64,000 nucleotides of DNA from Plasmodiophora brassicae (GCA_039704465.1 JASFAU010000012.1:930001-994000); one strand, 5' to 3'. Positions 1 to 12,950 are shown, numbered from the stretch's first letter. Notes: generated by a model not told the origin, from the sequence alone. Numbers and translations are program-made.

Positions 1-136
1 GATTCAGTGCCTGTTCCCCGAACATGGGCTGTTGTTGCCGCGGTGTGGGCGTCGTAAGACGTATAACGCGCGCCAGGCCCAGCCGCGTTCCGAACGGTGA
101 TCGCGGAGTGCGCGAGATCGCGCTGGATCGGCCCCG

Positions 137-839
137 ATGGTGCGTCGTCGTCGTCGTCGTTGCCGGGCATGGCCCATTGGACTGACTGGCGTGCCGCTCT
201 GTAGTTGCCCCTGTCGTTGCTTCGTGCGACCGAGGGCAGTCCGATGGTAGGTTCGTCGCGCGCGCTGTGCGGGCGGGTCGCTGCTGACACGGGCGCGCTC
301 GCGTACAGCTGGTGGAACTGAAGAACGGCGAGACGTACAACGGGCGCCTGGTCAACATTGACAGCTGGATGAACCTGAACATGAAGGATGTTGTTCGGAC
401 GTCTCGCGTACGTGTGTGCAATCGTGGCCGTCCCCCTGCTGGTTCGTCTAATCGTGGGCCCAGGACTGTGACCGGTTCTGGCGCTTGAGCGACATCTACA
501 TTCGCGGGAACAACATCAAGTACCTGCGTGTCCCCGATGAAACGGTTGCCCAGCGTGGCTGTCACTGCCGCCCGGACCGCCGTCTCATCGTGTCCATAGG
601 TCGACAAGGCAATGGATATCGAGCGAGAGCTTCGCGCGCAACGCGGCGGTCGTGCTGACCGTGGTGCCAGCACCCGTGGCGCAAGGGGAGCGCCTCGTGG
701 CGCGGGTCGCGGTTCGTCGTTCACCGGTTCGGTCGTCGGCGTCGTGGATGCTGAATGCGAGTCCGCATTGATAGGCAGAGGCGGTGATCGTGGTGGCCGA
801 GGTGGACGCGGCGGTCGCGGTCGTGGTCGCGGTAAATGA
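137..839 (+). CDS. LSM4: U6 snRNA-associated Sm-like protein LSm4
   Basis: LSm4 is a subunit of the LSm1-7 ring (cytoplasmic mRNA decapping) and the LSm2-8 ring (U6 snRNA). I read five exons, 137-139, 205-246, 309-407, 464-544 and 600-839, giving 154 residues. The first exon is only the ATG; the text then reads [32 protein letters not shown] (Sm1), [18 protein letters not shown] (Sm2) and [12 protein letters not shown]. The C-terminus is the Arg/Gly-rich tail usual for LSm4. The four introns are 55-65 nt with GT-AG ends. The donor after residue 59 (GTTGCC) is weak but is the only one that keeps the frame. The family assignment is firm; the one-codon first exon is the least certain part. Confidence 0.93.
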
Positions 840-933
840 CGACCGCTCCCTGTGGGTGCGCGTTTGCCATAAATACGCGATGGGGCGGGCCTCCCCCCAT
901 CGACCCACACCCAGTCCGGTGTTGTATTGTGCT

Positions 934-3270
934 TTAGGCCGGATCGCCCAGCTCGTACGTGAAGGTCGTCGTCCACAGGTTCGATCCGCTCGCGTCCAAC
1001 ACGGACAGGTCGACGGCTCGTGAGAATGTCACGCCTGTGCGTTTGAACACTCAACCACCACGAAGGCGACTGCGCGGGCAGAGGGGAAGCCACGACCGAC
1101 CTTGTGCGGCGGCTTCCTCGACCCGCTCCTGTGAGAACACGATCGGCATGGCGATCAGCATGGACCGTCGTTGCCGTTGGTCGACCTGCACCGGAACAAT
1201 CTGTGTGCATGTGGTTGGGGACGGTGCAACGACGCCGCCCCAGTACGCGCGACGGATCGCACCTGGATCTGTTTATCGTGGGCGTGCATCTCGACGATGG
1301 GGTGTTCGGGCAGGGCGACACCCTCCGGGGCCACAATCATGGCGTAGAACTTGTCGCCCGGGTTGGACGTCATGTTCCACAGCGACGGCTCCATCTGCCA
1401 CGTGGACGCTGGTGGCGCCACACCCTTCTAGACGTTATCCACCGCCGATGCAACGACGACGTCGTGCCTGGCGTACCTGTGAAGCGCGAACCGCACTCTG
1501 CGACGTATCCGTCGGGTCCAAGTCGTTGACCCATTCCGTGATACGTTCGTTATCGTCGTCGTTCAGGATGCGGAAGACGCGCGCCTTGTCGCCGGGCGAC
1601 ATCGAGTAGACGACGATCGTGTACATGAGGCCCGATTCGAACGCCAGGAACGATTCCTGCTTCTCCTCGGTCCACTTCAGGGCGCACCGCTCCACCCCAG
1701 CGACCTCCGATGGCGACTTGCAGTACACTAACGAGGGCGACGTCAGCGGGCGCGCGCGCGCTGGAACCGCCGAGGAACACGTACCGGCAATGACACGATC
1801 CGGTGGTATCGGGAACACTGCAGGCATGGTCAGCCCATTGCAATGGAGAGTAGCAGGCCATGCGGGGGCGGGACGGTACCGAAATCGTTCCTCCGCAAAG
1901 CCTTCCTGCCCCGTTTGATGGTCGAGTCGGCGTACACCTTCCATTTCAGGTGCCAGACGGACGGCTGGTACTCGCCGGCGCTGGCGTCGAATATAATGTC
2001 GAACCTGTTCGGCAACGATGGGTCAGCTGCGGGGGCGCAGACGATTGCATTCGGGCGCGCGCGACGCTCACGCTGAGGCGCGCTGCCTGAGGTTCTTCGC
2101 CGTCGACAACGAGATGTGCATCCGGAAACTGTACGACGCGATACGATGGCCTGCCCGGGTCCCAGATTCAGACGCCTTGCCGGGGGGCGCGCTCTGGACA
2201 CGTGTGCATACCTCGACAGGCGGTCGCAGAACGCGCGTTCAGGTCCGGTTCAATGGTGCGATCCTTGTCGATGTTGTACTCGGACGGCACGACCTTCTTG
2301 ATGAGCGCCGCCGGTTGCACCTCGGGCGAGTCTCGCTGGCGACCGGACGACGAATCGTCCCTGGAGCAGAACCGTTGTGAGGCGGACGACAGCAGAGGGG
2401 GGGCCAGCGGATTCGACCCAACCGGTTCTGCTGCAGCCTGTCGCTGTGCAGCAGGTCAGGGGCCACGTCGACGCTGATGCGGACGTCGCTCTTCATTTGC
2501 GGATCGGTGGTCATCACCCGCAACGTGAACGTCATCTCGTCCTCGAACGCCAGGAAAGATTCCCGGGCGACCGGCGTCCATTTGATCGACCCGCTGCAAC
2601 GCCGGTCAGCGAATCGCACGGGCGCGCGTCTGCTTCGGGCCAGCGAACCGTCCGGTCAGCGGCGTGCGGCAGTAGATGTGGACAAGGATCTGATCGGTGA
2701 GCACGAAGACCATGCACCCGCGGCGCAGCAGCGACCGCCCCCGTTTGATCGTCGACGCCGCGTAGACCTTGAACGGGATCCTGAGGCGCAGCACGTCGTC
2801 GACCGTGAAGCAGAACGAGTTGGGCTTCTCGCGCAGGTTCTTCAGCAGCGACGTGATGCTGCACGTGAACGACAGGTCCAGCATGGTGCGGAGGGCGTGC
2901 GCGCCGCCGCAGATGACGCAGTCGGCGCCGTCGCTGGCGTTCATCTCGGGCACGACGATCTGGTACTGCATCGGGTTCGCCTCCCGAGGCACGGCGCCGA
3001 TGTCCAGCGACGGGTACGCAGCGGGCGGCACCGGACGCTGCTGCCCGCCATGGAACTAAACGACGCCGGCCCGGTCAGCGCGCCCCGGCGCGTGTGGCAA
3101 CGTGTGCGACCGACCTGCGGGATCGGCTGGAACGGCGCCATCATGGACGTCGACCCGGCCACCTCGGCGTCGTACTGGAAGTTGGATTCGAGCTGTCATA
3201 TCGCGCACGAACGAAATCAGCAACCGCCGGCGGGCGCGGGCAGGCCACGTACCGCAGAGTACGGCTCCAT
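934..3270 (-). CDS. unrecognised multi-exon protein with a tandem-duplicated domain
   Basis: I do not recognise this protein. The start at 3270 reads MEPYSA, followed by an intron and YDAEVAGSTSMM; the last exon ends ...FTYELGDPA at a stop at 934-936. Two related domains lie in tandem. Copy 1 (about 2920-2440) has VYAASTIKRGRSLLRR, then IKWTPVARESFLAFEDEM. Copy 2 (about 2120-1560) has VYADSTIKRGRKALRR, then LKWTEEKQESFLAFESGL. Several exon joins are clear GT-AG, such as 1155-1440, but the model between 1900 and 2450 is unresolved. No signal peptide or membrane helix is visible. The alternating hydrophobic pattern suggests two beta-rich domains, which is only a guess. Confidence 0.6.
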
Positions 3271-3288
3271 GACGACCGCTGCTGATGC

Positions 3289-3312
3289 CGTCGTCGTCGT
3301 CGTCGTCGTCGA
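3289..3312. repeat. GTC trinucleotide microsatellite
   Basis: About eight GTC/GTT units in a row, just upstream of the start of the gene on the minus strand. A shorter GTC run lies at 142-160 in the first intron of LSM4. Probably slippage; no function can be read. Confidence 0.8.
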
Positions 3313-3560
3313 ACGCGCTGCTGTCGTGGTATGACTGACTGCACTGATCGTCAATTCGTGCCCCGCTCCTCCTCGCCGACGACGACAGGCGGCGCCCTGC
3401 TTATGGCGCAGGGACATGCGCCTGCTGGCGTGTTGCGACCGCGCTGCTGGAAGGGGGACGTCGTCGTCGTCGACCCCTCTGGCGGCTGGACGCGGTTGAA
3501 GCGCGGCTATTTCCGCCAGAGCGACGCGCGCCAACCGGGGCCAGGAGCCGTCGTGCGCGT

Positions 3561-5738
3561 TTACTCAATGGTGAACCGATCCGTGCGGTCCTTGTCGATC
3601 AGGCCCTGCTGCTCGACGGCCGCCTCGTCCTGCAGGGCGGTCGCGGTCGGCGCCCCGTCCGGGCGTTGTCGACGCAGCGCGACGACAACGCCGGCGACGG
3701 CCCCGGCCATCGTCACCGACACGAAGAAGAAGGCGAGGATCGGGTCGGTCGACGACGACGACGCCGCTGTCCCGTGTGGCGCCGGTGGCGCTTTCGTCAG
3801 GGTGACCTGGTCGAGGACGGCGCGCCCGTCATCGGCGTCGACGAACTGGAACGTCAGCGTCGTGCCGGTGGCGTTGACGATGCCGATGCCGAACCGGTCG
3901 ACGCGCCTGACGAGCCAGGCGGGCGGCACCGGGTGCCGGTCGGGCGACAGCGAGTGGCCGCCGGCGCCGACGACGACGTGGACGACGCCGTCGCCCGCGT
4001 CGCACGCCGACCGGTGCAGGCGACACGTCCGGTAGTAGGCGTGGTCGTGGCCCCAGAACGCCATGTCGACGCGGGCGATGCGCAACAGCGGCTCCAGGTC
4101 GTCCCGGAAGCTCCCCATGAACTTGACGTCGACGTCCTGCCACCCGCGAGACACGCGCGCCCCCCCAGGTCAGCGTTTCGTCGGCGGCGGTTCGCCAACG
4201 TGTGCAACCGACCGGTTCCGTCGTCGAGTCCTCGTAGACGGGCCGGTGGCCGACGACGACCAGCCAGGGCGTGACGCGCCGGTCGACGCGGTTGGCGATC
4301 TCGTCCATCAGGAACTGGCGCTGGGGCCACCCGGGCGCCAGGGCGTGCTCCGTCGACAGGACGATGACGTGGACGGGGCCGATCCGGAACCCGTACCAGA
4401 AGGCACGCGACGACGTCGGCGTCGGGAACCGCTTCTTGTACGGGACGCCGCACTCGCCGCCTGCCGGCGCCAATGTCATCGGGGCGGGCGGCGCGTCCCG
4501 TCCCCCTGGGGTTCGCTTACCGCTGTCGTCGCGACCCGCCGGCGTTCGCCGGTCGATGAGCCCATCGAGCTCGTGGTTGCCGACGGCGGTCTGGTATGGG
4601 ATCCGGCCGGCGATCGGCGAGATCTGGTACATGAACGCATCCCAGATCGACTGGTACCCTGGTGGTGGTGGACGCGAACCCCGATGAGCGCTACCGGCAC
4701 CCATCAGACACCGAACAGGTCTGCTGGTTACCGCGCGCGTATGCGAGGTCGCCGATGTGCAGGACGAGGTCGATGTCGTCCAGGTGCGACGCGAGGACGC
4801 CGACGGTCCTGGCGCTCATCGCCTCCGAATGCGCCGAGGCGGCCCCGTCCGGGTCTGCCGGGGCGCCGTTGACGACACACAGACCAGGTGCACACGCGCC
4901 CGTCACCGACGTACCTGCGGCACCCATGTCGCCGAACACGGCGATCCTCACCGACGAGGTGGGCGATGGCTCCGGCGGCGTCCTCAGTGGGCGCTCTTCG
5001 CTCCAGCCCGTCGTCGCCGACCCGAACCCTGCGTGCGTGTTCGTCAGCGCGGCGTCGTGGTCCCCACCGGGCGGCACCGCTCTAGATCGTACTGTACATG
5101 TACGTCGTCGACGGGGACAGCCCCTGCAGGATCGCGTAGTGGATGGCGCCCGGGTCGCGCCACCCGGTCGTCGACGCCGGCGGCCCACACAGGTCGCCGA
5201 CGGCGTACGTGGTCGTCGTCGCCGTCCCCGACCACCGGAACGGCAGCGAGCCGTTGCGATCGACGCTGCGCAGCTCGACGCGAGCGTCGCTCGTGTTCTT
5301 GCTGGACCAGCTCAGGCGCAGCTCGGCGGGCGACCGGTCGGTCAACGAGAGCCGCGGCGACATGGGCACGTTGGCGCTGCCGAACGACAGCAACGGCGAC
5401 GCGGCCAGCACGCGGCCGTCCCGCTCGACGCGGAAGCGCATGCGGTCGCGCAGGTTGATCAGGAAGAAGGGGAGCGCGCCCGACCCGGACGCCAGGTGCG
5501 TCGCGACGCTGCTGGCGTTGCGGTACTTGATGGAAGCCGGGGCGTCGGGCGGCGAGTAGAGCGCGATCCGGTCGCGCGCCGTCGGCCCCGGGATGCCGTC
5601 CCAGGACACGGTGACCCAGGCCGACGCGCCCTCCAGCGCGGTCCTGTCGACCTGAACGCTGGCGGCGACCGACTCGACGACGCCCGCCCGGGCCGACAGC
5701 AACACCAGCAGCGCTATCGGCAGCATGGCCGGCAGCAT
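3561..5738 (-). CDS. purple acid phosphatase-type metallophosphoesterase, membrane-anchored
   Basis: Exons 5738-5093, 5028-4732, 4658-4213 and 4136-3561 give 654 residues. Residues 1-22 are a signal peptide (MLPAMLPIALLVLLSARAG). A Fn3-like N-terminal domain is followed by the catalytic domain. All metal-ligand blocks are present: FGDMG, HIGDLAYARG, VGNHE, VVGHRP and GHDHAYYR. The ECGVPY motif before the substrate loop is typical of plant-like PAPs. After the PAP fold comes a hydrophobic helix (ILAFFFVSVTMAGAVAGVVV) and a short cytoplasmic tail, so the enzyme is probably held on the surface or on an endomembrane and hydrolyses phosphomonoesters outside the cytosol. A Pro/Gly-rich insert follows the NHE motif. 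ATG 5726 is an alternative start. The three introns are 64-76 nt. Confidence 0.93.
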
Positions 5739-5849
5739 CGCGTCCACCAGTGATCCCCTGGTACACGGGTGTGCCCGTCGATCGTTGGTACGCGCGCGGG
5801 ATCGTTGGCCATTGTTCCGGCGCCGCGCACCGGTACAGAGCATGGCAAC

Positions 5850-6200
5850 GAGAACGAACACGACGGTGCCCGTCGGCACAGCTTCCCCGTTCTGATCGGC
5901 AACGCGGCAATCAGATCGAGTCGTACGATGCGTCGTGAAGCTGCCAGGTGCCATTCCTTTCGGGCAGGCGCACCGAGGGTACACGCGAAGACGCGCCCCG
6001 ACGACTTGAACTTCAGAATCCACCCGCGCCGAGGAACGTGTGCAAGGAGCGCTGCGATGTGCCGCTTGTCTGGGATGTCCCACTTGCACGATCTACCGGA
6101 CGGATTCGGAAGGACCCATTGCCCGTCCACCAGCGCGTCGCCTCCACCGTTAAACAAATAATCGTACCCGACGAGTCGGCGTTTGTCAGTGGCCACTCGA
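5850..6200 (-). other. coding-like segment upstream of the phosphatase, not resolved
   Basis: An open frame on the minus strand reads GYDYLFNGGGDALVDGQW and WILKFKSSGRVFACTLG, with a composition unlike random GC-rich text. It has no ATG near its start and could be an exon of an unplaced gene. I could not join it in frame to the gene at 6256-6806. It may also simply be upstream sequence of the phosphatase. Confidence 0.25.
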
Positions 6201-6255
6201 TGTCTATCGGCTATATTACAGCTATTGGTAGGGATAGGGCAGACCGGCGCGATGA

Positions 6256-6806
6256 CTAGAGCTGGACGAGGTCGAGTTTGCGATCATCCACCGAGTAGAC
6301 CAGTACAACGCGCAGCGTCAGACGAAGCGTTTCCATCTGCTCTTCCAGCCAGTCGCAGAAGGCGCTCAGCGGTCGACGCCAGGAATGCCGGACCGACGAG
6401 CTGTTGCAGTGGGCACGCATGGCATCGAGGCCGCCGTTGCCGCCGTACATCAGCGTCACGCAGGAACGGATGGCCTCCATGGGAAGCATCAGCCCAGCTG
6501 CAGGTTGGGCGGCACTCAGATCCACATGTGGAAGATGAAGCGTTCCCGGCACGTACCGATTCGATACTGGTTCGCCTCGAAGCCTACGACGAGCGGACCC
6601 GCAAGGGTCCCTGCCGTACGAATGTGCTGATTTCGGGCGTGTCCTCGCAGAGGCTGATCACTCAGCGACTCCGCTATGAAGACGATCGGGTTCGCCAGCA
6701 CATGATGGGAATGATGGGCGTTGGCGTGCGAGCTCGAACTAATAGCAGCGACCATAGGGCTGTTGGTGGTGTTGACCGGGTTCAGCAGGTCTTGATCTGA
6801 GGGCAT
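6256..6806 (-). CDS. small unknown protein, one intron
   Basis: Two exons, 6806-6557 and 6497-6256, joined through a GTACGT...CAG intron of 59 nt, give 163 residues in a consistent frame. The N-terminus is Ser/Asn/His-rich (ANAHHSHH). The middle reads AGPLVVGFEANQYRI and the C-terminus is a predicted helix (CDWLEEQMETLRLTLRV) ending in KLDLVQL. I do not recognise a family. The gene lies directly downstream of GCN2 on the same strand. The canonical donor and the frame agreement are the main support; the start codon is simply the first ATG. Confidence 0.5.
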
Positions 6807-6978
6807 GCTCGGATCTAGAGCGCATTCGCGTTAAACAAGAACGTAAAGCAGCAATATCGGGCACCCCCAGACCTTTGTCCGCAAACACATGACCACTCTT
6901 CCGAATGGAAGCATTCTGCAAGTACTGGATTAGGTTGTGGAGTTCAACCTAACGCCACATTAGTACAGAAGGAAGCTG

Positions 6979-9900
6979 CTATGCATGAACGCGTACAGAA
7001 TGGCCCTGGGCATGCTTATCACCGTGCTGATGGTGCCTTGCAATGTCGAACACTTTAACCATGCCGGACGAGTACTGGGAAGGACGGAAGACGACCAGCC
7101 AGCGGATATGCCTCAGGCGACAGTACCGCGGTAAGGAAGACAATGACACCGATGAGCCTGATTGCGCCTATGTCAAATGCAGGGGCAGTCCAATGATGCC
7201 GACGGTACCCGTGTTGCTGTCGCCGATGCTGACATCATATTCGGCTTTGAACCCGTTCTTCCAGCAAAGTGCAGCTACCCGAAACCTGGCGCGTTCTGAG
7301 CTCATCGCAGCAACGTCCAAAGCTGGGGAATACCTTTCATCCAGGAGCTTGTTCATGTTGCAGAACAGCAGCACAGATTTGTCAGCATAGTACGAAGAGG
7401 GTTGGTCATTTGCTTGAGCAAGCAACGCCTCCAGCGCAATGCTGACCCCGAGAGCGGATTGAGGTGCCGCGTCTGATGTGGGTGACCGAAAGCGAGCGAC
7501 GAGATCGTCATACCTGCCAATCATGCTGTCAGCATGCCTCTAAGAGAGGCCACTTCCAGGATGCTTACCGCCCTCCAACAGCAACGCTTTTGACCGCATT
7601 AGTGCTTCCACCGACTTCGTGAACAACTTGGAAGACAACGCCTCCGCGATAGATATGCCAGTCTGCAACGACAGCGGCATGGAAGTGGACCTGAGTATTA
7701 GGTGATCAGATAAAGCGATCCGACCAGACGAAAGTGCAACCTTTCTGGTAACACCCGCCGCATGAATTAGCCGAAACAGCGCAGACAGCGCGTCAAGAGC
7801 CGCGCGAACCTGTACACCCATTTAAACACGAGCACGGTTACCCAGAACGGACAACGCACGGTAGGTATCTGCCCGATCCCATGAGCATTCAACGCAGATT
7901 CAATCCTTGATAGAGATTGACCGGAAGGACCGCGTAACCTACAGCAACAAACGTTTAGCAGCAGATGCGTCGTAGGAAAGCGCCGCCTAACGTGGCGTAA
8001 AAGTCAAGAGCCTCAGCTGCTTCCTTCGAAAGATGGTAATCTTGGATGAGACTGCGTCGGATTTGTTGCCAAGGCGTAAACCACAGGCGGCCGAGTTGAG
8101 ATTCTATGGCAACACGTGCCTGGGGGAACGCATTACTGGGGACAAAGTGATCAAGGACCGCTTCCAGTATTCTCAGGTCGTTGACATATATAACTGTTCG
8201 CGACGAAGGCGGCAGCAGCACAGAAAGGCATTCATCCAATAACCGGATTAGTTCGCAGGCGTAACTAATTTGAATACGTCGGGACGATGTCGTTGGAAAC
8301 ACCTTGGCATACACTCAGTCACGTTACACGCTCAGGAAACAGAGCCAGATACGAACAATATCAAACGCTCCCACAAGAGACTCGAGGGGCTGTCCTCCAC
8401 AAACGGACTGACGGTATACTGGCGAAAAGTCATATCGCCGAACAGACGTAATCCCTCTGTGGGCAACCTAACAAATAGTTAGAAATGGGCCGAGAACCCT
8501 TGTCGTTTGCATACCATGCGTGCAAATGGGACAGTCAACGAATGTGGAAGCTGTACTGGGACACCAAAGGCGTCCAGAAGTACGACAGGATTGCTTTCCT
8601 TTGCAACCGTAACTGAACGGACGGCTCGATTAGAGACGGTCGCAGCATATGGAACGCTGAAAACCCTTGGGTGTTAGAACTGGCGTTGGAAGATGGAGCG
8701 CTCCATGGAGACGGAAAATCTCTTCGATGCGGGACATAATTTTCATTGACGTAGGGTTCAGAGCAGTTACAGGTAACTCCTAAGATACAACCGTCAGGGA
8801 CGGATCCAGAGATACAAAGTGTAACTAAACCTGTCGTTTTTCAGTGCCGACGCTAAGGGTCTTGGAAGGTGTACCCATTAGTTCGTACGTGAAGTCGACA
8901 GCTCGGTCGGGAGGCGCCTGGAACAAGCATTCAACGACCCGAGACCTGCCAGACCTAATTACGAATAGTACAACACAGGGGACGGTACGTGCGTTACCGA
9001 AACGTCGATACTGGATTTGACAGCGCATTCAGCGCATACTGGATCTGGGCATCATCTTCGGCTGTTGGAATAAGCCCCGACCTATTGTACAGCGTCATGT
9101 CCAATAACGCACAGAACAATTCAGGGGTACAGAAGTACCGAAGGAGCTCGGAAGAACTGGGTCGCTCAGATGGATCCTTTTTCAAAAGTCTCTCGATAAT
9201 GTCGGAAACGTTCTTCGGAAAAGGTTTTGCCCGTGATACTTGGACGCCAGCGCATGAGCCTGGGGGAGAAACAAGTCGGCACAGAGTAGCTGTTGATGCC
9301 GCAACAAGGTACCAGTTTTCCTCAACTCAGATAGCGCAATGTGCCTCTCCATCAGTGTCGAGAAGCTGGTAAACATCTCAAAGAGCGTGATGCCAAGGGC
9401 AAACATATCCGTCTTGTCGGAAATCATTCTCCCTGTGACGTTCAGGCTAAGGCAGGACTGCTTCCTGATAATTTTGATATCTTACCAGACTCCTGTTCCG
9501 GCGACCTATAGTAAGGCGTCCCGACCTTATCGGAATCATCCGCATGTGCGGCACCCTGCAAACCATTGTGAGACACTGAACCTCCACGTTACACGTTAAC
9601 AGCTGATTACACTGGATCGAGAATGTTTTTCATGCAGCGCCAATTGAAGGTCATCGTGAGACGATTCATGATTGTGTGATACGGCCAAACCGAAATCTCC
9701 AACCTTGATATCGCCATGTTCATCGAAAAACACTACGTTGGCGTTAGTCTTGGAATGGACAAACCAGCAGCTGACGATCACCGTTTGGGGGTTTGATATC
9801 TCTATGCACAACGCCTTGCGAGTGTATGTACTCGAGCGCTTCACAAATCTGCCGGAGAATACGCCAGCACATGTTTTCAGAGAGGCCGCCTTCATCTATG

Positions 9901-12014
9901 ACTTCTCGAAGAGTCTTGTTCGGACAGTATTCGAATTGGATGTACCTGAGCCGATTCATTATTCGACGTCTTCCCATTAAACATATTCCAACGTACAGCG
10001 TTTCCTTATCACTTGAAGACTCAGCCCCAGATAAATCACTATCAGGTTCATGGGCAGTCCCACTAGCCTTACAGTAAGGCTTCGACGGTTATCGATTTAG
10101 ATTTTGAAGTGCAGTACCTCATCCAGTCATGGACAGAGTCCCCTGCAGAGTGACGCTGCGTTGAAACGGCAAACGCACCGCCCACTGCAGACCGCAGACT
10201 ATTGTCCCCGCTTCTGGTACCAGCCGGTGATGAAGACGAGCTTTCTATCCAGGCACTGTAATAACGCACTTGAGGCGGCACGTCAGCAGGATATTAACCG
10301 GAAGCAATGCTCAAAACTGACCGATGTAACGGTGATGAAGCCTCGCGATGGTTGTGACCTCCCGGAGGATACGATCACGAGCCTTGGAATCCCGCACAGG
10401 TAATGGCACTTTCTTGATACCGAACACGATGCCATCGATGATATTCCTAAGCACTGTAAGACTCTTAAAAGCGCAGTCTGAGTTCCGCGAGTATTACCTA
10501 GCTTTGACAACCTGTCCAAACCCTCCTCTACCAAGAACGCCGAGCTCTGCAAAGTTCTCTCGGTATCTCGAGGTTGGAGGTTTCTCGCGAATTCCAACGT
10601 TGCCGTGCGGTGCACTCTTCGGCTCCTGGGACAAGGAACCCACATAAACCGTCTACATAAAGCGTCAGGAACTGGTCATTACAGGAAGACGACGGGATTC
10701 TGTGCGCGCTACTTCTCGATGCACAGGCTCCACTGTCTTGCTACGACTTGCCATGAACGCCATCATTGGTGTCCCGATATGCTCATTGAACGATAGTGCG
10801 ATCAGGTCATCATCATCATCCACATCTACATTCACCGTAGCGTCAGCCATTACATTTGGCAGCTGAACAGTGATTTTCGCACTGCCTCGTTCTGGACTGG
10901 AAGACTCGTCATCTGATGACCCGTCGTTACCTTCATCCTTTCCGGAATCAGACGACGATGACCACGACGATTCAACATCCGCTCTGTTTCAAGGCAGCCA
11001 AGGGAACCTCAAACAGGGCAATCGTAACGGTCCACACCAAGCACGTACGCAGTGTCATTGTCGCGATCAAGTTCAAAGTCATCCATTTCAAAGATGTCGT
11101 CATGGTTGTGATGAACCGGCACCGGTTCGCTGTCAACGCGGGAAACGTTCTTCGCCAACAGATCATGGGCCGATTTCTGCAGTCGCTCCACAGACGCACT
11201 CTTCTTCGTCAGCTCTTCCCGAGCAGCCTTCTTCGTCATTTCTTCCGCAACGCGCTGCTGGAATCGAACCTGACGCCATGTTAATCCACTGCAAATGACA
11301 CGATAACAAACAGGGCGCACCCGCTCTTGCTCCTCAATTTCCGACCGAACTTCCTTGTCTCGAGCTCTCTCTTCCGCAAGTGCAATCGCCCTTCGAGATT
11401 GCATCTCAGCGTGGACGGACTCTTCGACCACCGTTCCTGAACGAAACGCGTTAGGCTAATCCATTGCACCATAATTCGCCGCCAACCGTGACTGTGAAGG
11501 AACTCCAACGCTGAGTTTATGCAGTCGAACACGCACACTTCCCCTAGTTTTGATCGAGCAATCAAATCGAGGTTTTCAGCCAGCAACTATCCGCTGTCTT
11601 CAGTAACGGGCCACGCAGGCAGTGAACCTGGCCTGTTCACCTTCTGATCATCCGGAGAAAGACCGCTCACTGTGTCTAACGAGAATCTAGGAACCGCATT
11701 GGGGTATTCTCTTGGAATGCTTTGAGGATACGGTCAAAGAAAGGAGAGCCATAGGGTGCAACAACTGCAACTGACCGAACAGAGAGTGTCATACTGGGAT
11801 AGATGCGGTCATCCCCTTGCACTTCGTTGCTGACCCGAATCCGAATGGCGAATCCACGAGGCCAGTCGTAGTCGATGTCATCGTCACAAATTGAAAAATC
11901 GTCCATGTACATGTTCGAGAGCAGTTCGATTTCAGACTCCTGGATCTCGTTGATCTGCAGCCAGGAACGCTCAGTACGACGGCCACGACCGGGACCTGTC
12001 GCATCCGACCTCAT
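6979..12014 (-). CDS. GCN2: eIF2-alpha kinase GCN2 (RWD - kinase - HisRS-like)
   Basis: GCN2 binds uncharged tRNA and phosphorylates eIF2-alpha during amino-acid starvation. Domains in order: an RWD domain (NEIQESEIELLSNMYMDDF, about 11990-11600; GEVCVFDCINSALEFL follows); a charged coiled linker (11430-11000); and a kinase with Gly loop GRGGFGQVVKAR and Lys in FGIKKV (10560-10400), HRDIKPPN and VGDFGLA (9800-9670), and KDPSERPSS (9180). A HisRS-like domain follows, with IGRYDDLVARF, GVSIALEALL and LCWKNGFKAEYDV (8700-7190). A C-terminal piece reads HIRWLVVF and ends at 6979. The start at 12014 is chosen for its position just before the RWD domain. The HRDIKPPN-VFFDE join needs a 50-nt intron. 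Not every exon (8300-9000, 10850-11000) was resolved. Confidence 0.9.
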
Positions 12015-12501
12015 GCCGACGCTGGATCTCTTTGTCGCGGTCGCGAGAGACTTTACGCGCCGCTCGCGACCGCCCTTTCTGCCCCATCCGACGTTGTCGG
12101 GCGCGAGCATTCAAATTCACGAAATAAATCTGCCAGTCCGGCGTCGGTTCAGATGGACGGTCCCGGGAGGGGCATCGGCATACCGACTCCACGGCCAAAA
12201 ATTGCGCCCGTCGGTGGGGCGACTCAACACTGGAGGGACTCGGCGCCGATCGTCTTTCGCTGTTGGCTTTCGTCCACGCTCGGCTGAAAACCATTGTTTC
12301 CTCAGTTCACGCCCTTGCCTTCGTAACCGAACCATTGTTCTATGACATGCGCCTGAACCTCGCTCGTCGTTATGGTCAAGAGTTCCCCAGCCTCGGCTCA
12401 GAAGTCGGATTAGTCACTCAGTGCCGGGACGCGTTGGACCGGATTGCAGGCAACAACGATGAGTTGGGCGCAATACTCGCTGAGCAGTTCGCATACTTCT
12501 T

Positions 12502-12950
12502 AGCGATTGGAGCAGACTCTCTTCGTTAACGTAAAGCATTTCAAGCCCTGGCTGATTTGGGCGTCGAGGAAATGTCCTCCAGTTGGTCGCCAGTTGCGAG
12601 CGGGTTGCCAGATGCTGTCCCTTCGGCACGTTCAGAACCAATGTTCGCAATGTGGATAACGAATGGATTCTCGCGCCTCTTCTGCAGCACACGTTCCAGC
12701 TGTCCGCCATTAAATGCAATGGCAACTGGCCTCTGGCATCTTTCTTCGCCAAGACGGATTCGCTGCTTCGAATGAACGCGGTTGCTGGTCTTGTGGTTTC
12801 GTTCACCACCAACGGCGCTGCTGCTCGGGTTAGAGTGAACCTGCACCAGGACTCTTGTGAGATGGCACAAGTTCGCGTCATCAACCTCCGCCCAAATCAG
12901 CGAGGGCTTAAAATGCTTTACGTTAACGAAGACAGTCTGCTCCATTCGCT
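12502..12950. repeat. inverted repeat pair, 62-nt arms
   Basis: The arm 12502-12563 and the reverse complement of 12889-12950 match at all but a few positions, including the shared core CTTCGTTAACGTAAAGCATT. They enclose about 325 nt. The shape resembles a small non-autonomous DNA element (MITE), but I see no clear target-site duplication. Confidence 0.8.

Noticed and set aside
545..560. LSM4 donor at 555 (GTGGCT) instead of 545
   Set aside because: It shifts the frame so that the conserved VDKAMDIE and the RG tail are lost; the weak GTTGCC donor at 545 keeps both.
5143..5559. Plus-strand frames across the phosphatase
   Set aside because: The minus strand carries all purple acid phosphatase motifs; these are shadows.
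11255..11280. tRNA B-box-like GGTTCGATTCC on the minus strand
   Set aside because: It lies inside the GCN2 linker coding text (WRQVRFQQRV), and no matching acceptor or anticodon stem is found upstream.
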